DNA from: Gracilaria caudata
Taxonomy: Eukaryota; Rhodophyta; Florideophyceae; Gracilariales; Gracilariaceae
DNA: 14,265 nucleotides
NCBI GenBank assembly: GCA_030374735.1
Contig: JASCIV010000690.1
Location: 1-14,265 of the forward strand
Direction: 5' to 3'
This document shows, piece by piece, positions 7,971 through 14,265 of this stretch. Positions within the stretch are counted from its first letter, which is position 1, and the number at the start of each line of letters is the position of its first letter. The notes below the pieces were generated by a model that saw nothing but the letters and a program-made list of their open reading frames with translations, did no database searches and was not told where the DNA came from. A program made the position numbers and the translations under genes.

Positions 7971-10263
7971 GTGTTTCTTGATGATGGAAAGAAGGGAAAT
8001 GTTTCAACCAATGGATTTTCTCATCAATCAAGCACGTGTTCCGATAGGGTTGCATTACATCGTTTCCCGTCTTTGGCTTGAAAAGCCAGGGAGAGCAGCA
8101 AGATGACAAATGTACTGTTGAGACTTGAGATATGTAGGATCTAGTTTCAGCGAGGACGGACATCTCCTCTTTGTTGACGATGAATCGTAATAGAACTTTT
8201 CGCAGAGCCGCATGTTCCTGGGGATGATTTGGGGTGAAAATATGATACCTGCGGATGAGCGTTTTGAAGAAGGGTGCCAACAATATCATATCTACAGTAG
8301 CAGTTGCCGTAAGAAAATTCAGTACAGGTCGAACCCCTCTCTACTTGGCGCGGGCAGGATTCCACCGATCTCTTGTATCTACGGAGTCAATAAGAAATCG
8401 ATGACTTGACCGGATATACAACTTTCTCCGTCTTCTTGTTTTTAGTAAATCCCATTCTGGTTCTTAAAAAAGACAAACGGAGCTATAACTTATATTATAG
8501 TGGGCGACGACATCTTAAAGCATGCATACGGAGCGAGCATATTCCTTCGGCGATTTAAGAATTTTCTTCTGTTGATGCTTGGTATACGACTGTCGAATAC
8601 CCTTTCGATGAGACCGTAGGTTTCGGCCTTCTCCATATTCTCTATTTCGGGCCGAACCAGTGCCATTCCTTAATTTGTAGTTCAAACTTCTTCGCGTCTA
8701 TCTCACACAAAATGTGGAGACAAGAAGTCCGACAAGAAATTGGCCCTGTTTTTTTTGGCAGATATGAAGAGAGCACAGAAACAAATCAAAAATCGGAATC
8801 TTTCAGAACTGTAATGCAAATGGTACTACAAGTAACCTTATCCTATCCACAAGGGTTCTCTGATTAGACCTACGAAGCAAAAACAAGGCCCGACATGATC
8901 CAATTAGTTCCTTTCAGAGAACATTGATATCTATCACTAATTCTGGCCTTATGTATGAATAAAACGTAAAGCAACAATGATATAATATGCACATCGTTAC
9001 CTTGCACTTCAGTCAACGCACACGGGTATAGGATTCCGGAATCAGGCCGCGTAGTTCCGTAAACAAAGTAAACTCTTCTAGAACACACTGGATAAGGAGA
9101 TCGGATTGCAGATATGGCAGACAAGTTCTACTTAAATTACATACGGCAAGGGCCTTTTACATTGCCTTGTAGGTATGACCTCATTCGTATAGCTGCTCTA
9201 GTATGAGTGAAAGTGTAAGGTGGAGGATTTGAGTAATCCATGCGCAGATGTTGAGAGGGGCCAGTGAAATTTCCATATCCGAGAACAGTACCCTAATGAA
9301 AGTTCGCTTTCTCACCAGGAGTCATGTTGGGCGATATACCGAAAACAAACCCTAATGAAAACCTTACTCCATCTCTGTGACATCAAAAACAAAAATGGAG
9401 TCCTTGCTACAGATTATAGTGATGCTACGTTATGCTGCAACTTGTTGGCGTGAAACCTTTCTTTGAAATTGATGGCATTGTTTCATGCTGCCATGCATAG
9501 TGACCAATATAGATACTCTGGAGTGACTGCTGTAGAAAAGAGTTGCACTTAGCGTATGCTCAGGCCGTGGGGTGGGTTCTCAGGACTTGCTGTAATGCTT
9601 TGTTTTTGACCTTTTTGTTTCAATTCAGAAATCTCTTCAACAACCCGTCCATCCCTGTGAGAAGAAGCTGTTGAGGTGTTGGGAGGATAGAAAGTTGGAT
9701 GCATGCCCGGAGCGCTCCTCTATAGCTTTGACCTTTATGGAAATTGAACGAAGTCGGAAGGCGATTTCATGTTGTTGCAATGCAAAGGACGTGCGAAACA
9801 GTTGGGCATTGCTGCGAACAGCAACGAAAGCCATATTGCGTCGTTTCTCTCAACATTTTCCTCGGGATGTCTTTGTAGATAGGAACTGTCGGAGCAGCCG
9901 TTGGGCCTCAGGTAGTAGAATGAATCAAGAGCCATTTGCTCATTCATTGGCTCGTTTCTTTATTGTTAACCAGAGCACGTTCTGGTCTTTTCACTCAACA
10001 AAAAGGCATGTTTTAAAACCGAACCAAAACCCTTGTCGCAACTAGTGTTCAACGGCAGTTCCCGAGAAGGCGAACCACTTGTTGGCAGGGGATGGAGCGG
10101 AGATGAGACATAAACAAGAAGCGAGATGAGTCACGATCCGGGGGGTGACACGCAAAAGCGTAACTACTGAATACACTGTAATGGTGGAGGACTTCCTTTT
10201 TGTGCCCAAGGAGCTTTTCTATCTGCATAATGTGCCCTTGAGAGGGCTAACCCTTTTGAGACG
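7971..10263. other. Intergenic region without a supported gene
   Basis: Beyond the TATA box at 7963 I see no gene I can support. The open frames here lack ATG starts, promoters or protein-like composition. The only notable element is a degenerate direct repeat of about 23 bp at 9279-9301 and 9339-9360 sharing ACCCTAATGAAA. Confidence 0.45.
9279..9360. repeat. Spaced degenerate direct repeat
   Basis: Two copies of CCGA(G/A)AACA followed by ACCCTAATGAAA, start to start 60 bp apart. No function evident. Confidence 0.6.
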
Positions 10264-10299
10264 GTCCGCTTATGTCTAGCTCACTAGACATAAGCGGAC
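10264..10299. repeat. Hairpin repeat copy 1
   Basis: 16-bp perfect arms (10264-10279 and 10284-10299) around a CTCA loop. The inner 11 bp, CTTATGTCTAG, are shared with copies 2 and 3; the outer five pairs (GTCCG with CGGAC) are unique to this copy. Confidence 0.95.
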
Positions 10300-10356
10300 A
10301 ACATGATTGGGCAACCACTATAACCGTTCGTTCTCAGCGTGCCACTTGTTTGCTTG

Positions 10357-10384
10357 GCTTATGTCTAGCTCACTAGACACAAGC
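10357..10384. repeat. Hairpin repeat copy 2
   Basis: 12-bp arms (10357-10368 and 10373-10384) with the same CTCA loop and one mismatch, which would be a G-U wobble in a minus-strand transcript. An alternative pairing uses TTTGCTTG (10349-10356) with CAAGCAAA (10380-10387) and bulges GCTTA (10357-10361). Confidence 0.9.
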
Positions 10385-10530
10385 AAAATCATTTCAATTG
10401 GCTACAAATTCAATCGGTTTGGGATCAAACCAATAACATTCGAACTCCACTACCACGTGTGTTTCAATCAACAAACCACCATCTCCCTCAGCCGCAAGAT
10501 CGAGTCATTTCTTTCATTCTCATTGGCTAC

Positions 10531-10560
10531 TTCTTATGTCTAGCTCACTAGACATAAGAA
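10531..10560. repeat. Hairpin repeat copy 3
   Basis: 13-bp perfect arms (10531-10543 and 10548-10560) around the same CTCA loop. The outer pairs are TT with AA, unlike the G-C pairs at the same place in copies 1 and 2. Confidence 0.95.
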
Positions 10561-10863
10561 TTTTTAGTCCCAAAAGGATAACCCTTCAACCTTTATCCCT
10601 CAAAGCTCTCTTACATTTATTCCCGCAACAAGTGCCTCAAGAACGGCTGTAGACTGTTAGTCGAACTAACCGGGGTGCATGCGAGACGATCCAACTTCAT
10701 GTTTCCGGAAGTCCCCATTGAGTCATGCATGTCCAGTTTCGCCCAGACCTGTACATACAGACAGCTGTGCTTAGAAATACCTGAGCCAGGTTTTTGCAGG
10801 TTTTTTCTTTTGTAAAAGATAAAACCTTTTAAAAAAATCTAGATGACAGAAGTAACTCTTGGT

Positions 10864-10879
10864 ATACGTGTACACGTAT
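10864..10879. repeat. 16-bp palindrome downstream of the P450
   Basis: ATACGTGTACACGTAT is a perfect inverted repeat about 100 bp past the P450 stop. It may be a protein-binding site or chance. Confidence 0.5.
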
Positions 10880-10978
10880 GAGGCCAAGTGACTAACTGAA
10901 TATATCAGTCCAAGCGCACGGAGTTTGACCTTCATCTGGCGATCCAAACACCTTCACCAACACTCCAGCACCGGACAT

Positions 10979-12397
10979 TCACCGCCGCTCAACCGTAACA
11001 ACGCAATTTCCCTTATACCGGCACCCACCACAGTGCTGCTGGAAGTCGAAGTATCCGCCCCCAACCGGCGTGAACTTGTAGTCGCGCAACACCTTTTTCA
11101 GCACCGTGCCGATCAGATGCACCGAGAACAAACGCCCACCACAAGGACGGCCCTCCATGCCCACTCCATCCGCGCGCACCCCGAACGGCGCAAACCCTCG
11201 CCCGGTCATGTACCCGATCTCCTCCATTCCCTCGAACCGCTCCGGCTCGAACTCTAGCGGCCGCTCCCACGACCGCGGGTCCGTATCAACTAGATACGTC
11301 GACATCATCACCACCGTCCCCGTCTTGAGCCGCTTCCCGTCCAGCTCGAAGTTGTCCTCATCTCGCACGGTGCGCGACGTGGGCACGGCCGTGTACAGCC
11401 GCATGGATTCGCGCACAACCCGGTCGAGGTTCTGCTCCGGGTCGCGCATGAGGTATTCGTAAACCTTATCCCCTTTGAGCGCGTTGCAGACGAGCGCGCC
11501 GGCGATGGCGCAGTGCACGTTGTTATGTCCGAACGAGAACGTGCCGCGCACCTGCCCTTCGAGTTCCTTCAGTATATGCGGGCGGTTCAGAAGATGGTCT
11601 GTGAGGATATCGGTGACGGGTTTGTCGGCGTAGTCGTCGATATTGGCGACGCGGTCCTCCACCGTGCGGGTGCTCCACTGTTTGAGGTTGTCCATCCTCG
11701 CGGTGAGCGCGGGGGACCACTCGTACGGAATGTCCAACCCGGTTAGGCGGACCGCGTAGTCGAACTCGCCCATATTCGCGTCGCTGTCCTTCATCAGGGC
11801 CAGCGTGTCGTCGCTGGGCATGACGCCGTACGTCGTGTACGCGAGCAGGTTCCAGATAAGCAGACGCATGATGGTGCCGACCTCGCCGCTCTTGCCGACG
11901 TACTGTCCGAGATGGTCGTCGATGATGCGCTCCATGATGGGGATCTGCTTGGGGAAGAGCTCCTGAGAGATGATATAGGGAGAGCTGTCCTTGTAGTCCT
12001 CCCAGTGCCCGTACGGGCACGCACCGTAGCGCGCGGGCATCGCGGAGAACGAGTCGTATGGGAAAGCGCGGAAGTGGATCTCCGGCGTGGCGTCGCCGCG
12101 GTGGCCCAGCTCGACCGAGCAGCGCACGAAGAGGTCCCAGTCGCGGATGATGAGCAGCTCGCCGTCCTTGAGCGCCTTGTGTGCCCCCTCGGCACTCTGG
12201 CCGATTTTCATCAGGATGAAGGGGTCGATGGCGAACGCGGCCGCGATGCTCCCGAAGCGTTCTTTGTTCCCGTGCTTCGCGGTGAAGAAGCGCTGGATCG
12301 TGGCCGGGGTGATGTCCGGCCCGGACGTGCGCACCATGTGCCCGAGGGCTGCGAAGGGGAAGACGAGCTTGTCGAGGAGGGTGTAGCAGAGGGACAT
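10979..12397 (-). CDS. Atypical cytochrome P450
   Basis: Intronless, 472 codons plus TGA, a normal P450 length. Residues 2-19 are moderately hydrophobic and could be a weak membrane anchor. The K-helix ExxR is E330-S-M-R333, the meander motif is PERF (385-388), and the heme loop runs from FAPFG (402-406) to GRPCGGR with proximal Cys419. This loop is about 7 residues longer than the usual FxxGxRxCxG spacing, with Glu415 in place of the Gly. The I-helix region (about 283-300) reads FSFGHNNVHCA, with no AGxDT acid-Thr pair. Loss of that pair plus a longer Cys loop is known from CYP74 allene oxide synthases and hydroperoxide lyases and, in another form, from CYP152 peroxygenases. A hydroperoxide- or peroxide-using enzyme is therefore an inference, not an assignment. 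The C-terminal tail carries three Cys (456, 459, 465). The ATG at 12397 has A at -3; the frame remains open 15 codons upstream but with no ATG. Confidence 0.87.
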   Translation of the reverse strand: MSLCYTLLDKLVFPFAALGHMVRTSGPDITPATIQRFFTAKHGNKERFGSIAAAFAIDPFILMKIGQSAEGAHKALKDGELLIIRDWDLFVRCSVELGHRGDATPEIHFRAFPYDSFSAMPARYGACPYGHWEDYKDSSPYIISQELFPKQIPIMERIIDDHLGQYVGKSGEVGTIMRLLIWNLLAYTTYGVMPSDDTLALMKDSDANMGEFDYAVRLTGLDIPYEWSPALTARMDNLKQWSTRTVEDRVANIDDYADKPVTDILTDHLLNRPHILKELEGQVRGTFSFGHNNVHCAIAGALVCNALKGDKVYEYLMRDPEQNLDRVVRESMRLYTAVPTSRTVRDEDNFELDGKRLKTGTVVMMSTYLVDTDPRSWERPLEFEPERFEGMEEIGYMTGRGFAPFGVRADGVGMEGRPCGGRLFSVHLIGTVLKKVLRDYKFTPVGGGYFDFQQHCGGCRYKGNCVVTVERR

Positions 12398-12523
12398 CGT
12401 GACGGAGGACTGGAAAAGGGACGGGTGGCTTGCGGGGTGCACGGTTGAAGGGTCTTCTGTTGCGAGACGAGCTTGATTGGAGCGGGGGATGTTGAGCCTG
12501 AGGGGAGACTGCTCTTGGTATTG

Positions 12524-12533
12524 TACTTATATT
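12524..12533 (-). promoter_or_regulatory. Putative TATA box of the P450 gene
   Basis: The minus strand reads AATATAAGTA about 130 bp upstream of the P450 ATG, a plausible distance for a leader of about 100 nt. It lies just downstream (in gene direction) of a 30-bp tandem repeat. Confidence 0.45.
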
Positions 12534-12580
12534 GACATTGAGCTGATGTGGGCAGCAGCTGTAGCTAGTCGGAGGTGGCA

Positions 12581-12640
12581 AGATTGCAAGTTGCTTCCAT
12601 GCAGCATCCGAGATTGCAAGTTGCTTCCATGTAGCATGAT
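12581..12640. repeat. Two tandem copies of a 30-bp unit upstream of the P450
   Basis: Copies at 12581-12610 and 12611-12640 share AGATTGCAAGTTGCTTCCAT plus the next G, then differ by C/T, share AGCAT, and differ in the last three bases. They lie 50-115 bp upstream of the putative TATA box in gene direction, so they could be duplicated activator sites. Confidence 0.85.
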
Positions 12641-12816
12641 TCGATACGAATTCGCAACGACGTGTACTGTATTACGGTGTATAACATTTGCGGTATTCCG
12701 ACGTCTACGCGTTCGTTTTCAAAGACGGACTGCATCGAGCTCTATGTGATATTCCCTCTTGACAGAGCTGGGATCAGCGAAAACCGTTGGGGTTTGTGTG
12801 AGCTTTATAATAGGTC

Positions 12817-12864
12817 GACACAGCTCCACAACTTGTCTTATAAGACAAGTTGTGGAGCTGTGTC
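12817..12864. repeat. Perfect 48-bp palindrome
   Basis: Two 24-bp arms meet with no spacer at 12840/12841 (TTGTCTTA|TAAGACAA). After an 11-bp interruption on the left arm (12806-12816), a further 6 bp pair (GAGCTT at 12800-12805 with AAGCTC at 12865-12870). It lies in the intergenic region upstream of the P450. Confidence 0.95.
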
Positions 12865-14082
12865 AAGCTCCCTAAAGTGCTGTAGTGATAATGGGTGGCG
12901 AGCGTGACGTGCGCTGTATTCGGCCGCGCGCACACGCGCACCGTGTTTGTCAGCCCCGCATCATCAGGCAAAATGTTTCCATCCCTTCTACCAAAAGATG
13001 GCAACCTGGAGACTGGCACGCAACATGGTTCCATGCTAGAGCTAATTTTTTGAATAATTTTAGGACTTGACCGCCTACGAGCGCTGTACACGTGTCTCGT
13101 CTCGTTGGGTTTCCGGCGAGGCTTTTTGGAGGCGTAGCAGTGATATGGTGCGCCATGGCGCCAACACCATAACATGGTCAGGTGTCACGCATTTCCAACG
13201 GCGCGTTTTCCGGTTCCTAGAACCACAGCCACTTCTCCCGATGATCTTGTTATGGCTACCGCGCGCCTTTTCTTCAGCGCGTGCGCGCGGCGTGGCTGCT
13301 GCCCGAGATAACTTTAGACTCAAGAGGCTTTTGGCCACCTGTTCTTGAGGGACTGCTTACAGATCTGAGAGAAATCGCAACGGAATGCAGCGTTGTTGTA
13401 GAAAACGGTAGCGAGGCAGTTCAATTGCTACATTGACGTACCGTAAGTCGCATGAAGTTTAGTACAAAGGTACTTCAAGCTATCCGTAAAAAGGAAGACA
13501 CGCATCGATACAATTGTAGTCCAGTACAAGCTCCTGAACATTACACTACGATTAATAGTCAAAAAGAGCATCAGAGCTATGCGAAGCAAGTTTCGCATGA
13601 TGATTCGCAAAGCTCTTTGAACTTCACTAAAAAGCTTCAATAAAAATAAGGGTGTATCCTCTTATCGTTTGACAGAGTTGCATCAAAGTCAACCTTGAGT
13701 TTCTCACCGTTTATAAATCTTTAGAAAAAAGGGGTGGTTTGTTTTACATGTTAGCCCGCTTCCACGTAGTCGCGGCTGGTCTTCAATTTGTCTTATTATT
13801 TAGAATCGGCGCCTTGATTGAAGACGCTGAATTCAGATAACCTCCCACCTACTCTGCCAAAATCATGGGTAAATGACGAGGCTTAGGTTCGTGTGATTTA
13901 TGAGTTGAGACACAGTACAAAAATACCAGGCAAGAGCACTTCGATGAATAGTGACTATTCGAGATGCCTAAATAGTTACTCACAAAACGTCCCTGGTTAT
14001 TATCCGATTGCCTGCCCGTGGAGAATGTCTTGCATTGAGCAAAAAGAGCGGATAAGAAGCTAACGTTTTCTTTTAATGGAGC
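12865..14082. other. Intergenic region without a supported gene
   Basis: Nothing convincing. A 63-codon plus-strand frame (13452-13643) starts with ATG in a poor context and has no promoter or recognisable domain. A small hairpin, ATGCGAA with TTCGCAT, lies at about 13578-13599. Confidence 0.4.
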
Positions 14083-14265
14083 TTAACTTAGGTCGATATC
14101 AATAATTATTGCTCCTCCATACCAACTCATCAGCGCTGAAATCAACAAGTGTCGCAACAAATTCGATCCTGGAGAACACACCTCCGCCATGAACCTTGGC
14201 CGGAGCACTGTTTCTGCGCACATACCATGCAGCATGTCCGGGACGGAGGAGGAACCACGATCTGC
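14083..14265 (-). CDS. Possible 3' end of a gene entering from the right edge
   Basis: Minus-strand frame of 60 codons, open from the window edge to a TAA at 14085-14083, ending ALMSWYGGAIIIDIDLS. No family recognised. An open stretch of this length occurs by chance fairly often. The opposite strand offers a competing ATG at 14234 (MSGTEEEPRS) that also runs off the edge. At most one of these is likely to be real. Confidence 0.2.
   Translation of the reverse strand, partial: ADRGSSSVPDMLHGMCAETVLRPRFMAEVCSPGSNLLRHLLISALMSWYGGAIIIDIDLS

Noticed and set aside
8310..8345. tRNA-like GGTTCGACC on the minus strand
   Set aside because: Flanking bases do not form a T stem, and no acceptor or anticodon arm was found.
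9290..9360. ACCCTAA words as interstitial telomere repeats
   Set aside because: Only two isolated units within a longer degenerate repeat, not a tandem array.
9671..10045. 124-codon plus-strand open frame
   Set aside because: No ATG at its start, Ser/Arg/Cys-biased composition without domains, and competing open frames on the other strand.
11523..12581. 352-codon minus-strand frame overlapping the P450
   Set aside because: Shadow frame created by high GC, rich in Arg, Pro and His, while the P450 frame carries all family motifs.
13452..13643. 63-codon plus-strand frame starting with ATG
   Set aside because: Poor start context, no TATA box, no domain. The opposite strand is equally open over the same bases.

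Overview
This window looks like nuclear DNA of a microbial eukaryote. It has no bacterial operon structure or Shine-Dalgarno sites. It has long intergenic regions, TATA boxes about 100 bp upstream of two genes, signal peptides, N-glycosylation sequons, and one gene that only reads correctly if three short spliceosomal introns (71, 85 and 90 nt) are removed. Three of the four convincing genes have no introns, and the introns that exist carry strong donor and branch-point motifs. That fits an intron-poor unicellular lineage, perhaps an alga and possibly a red alga, but I cannot place the organism from the sequence alone.

Layout: all four credible genes are on the minus strand. (1) 462-2084 encodes a 540-residue three-pass membrane glycoprotein of unknown family. 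(2) 3246-5063 is a four-exon gene whose spliced 523-residue product has the architecture of an ionotropic glutamate receptor-like (Lig_chan) protein: signal peptide, bilobed ligand-binding region split by membrane segments, and a final membrane helix. Its pore region is very divergent. (3) 7369-7866 is a 165-residue secreted cysteine-rich protein ending in a Lys-Lys-Lys-Cys repeat. (4) 10979-12397 encodes a cytochrome P450 with no recognisable I-helix Thr and a lengthened heme-cysteine loop, so it may not be an ordinary monooxygenase.

Between the genes lie long non-coding stretches. 5064-7368 is AT-rich and holds short direct and inverted repeats and two coding-like scraps, possibly a decayed mobile element. 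7867-10978 holds three related hairpins (10264-10560) whose cores match but whose outer base pairs differ in a compensatory way. 12398-14265 holds a 30-bp tandem repeat upstream of the P450 TATA box and a perfect 48-bp palindrome (12817-12864). No tRNA, rRNA, CRISPR array or intact transposase was seen.

Nothing indicates that the four genes act in one pathway. Two are membrane proteins with extracellular domains, one is secreted, and one is a heme enzyme. The most notable items are the divergent receptor-like gene, the atypical P450, the Lys/Cys-repeat secreted protein, and the family of covarying hairpins.
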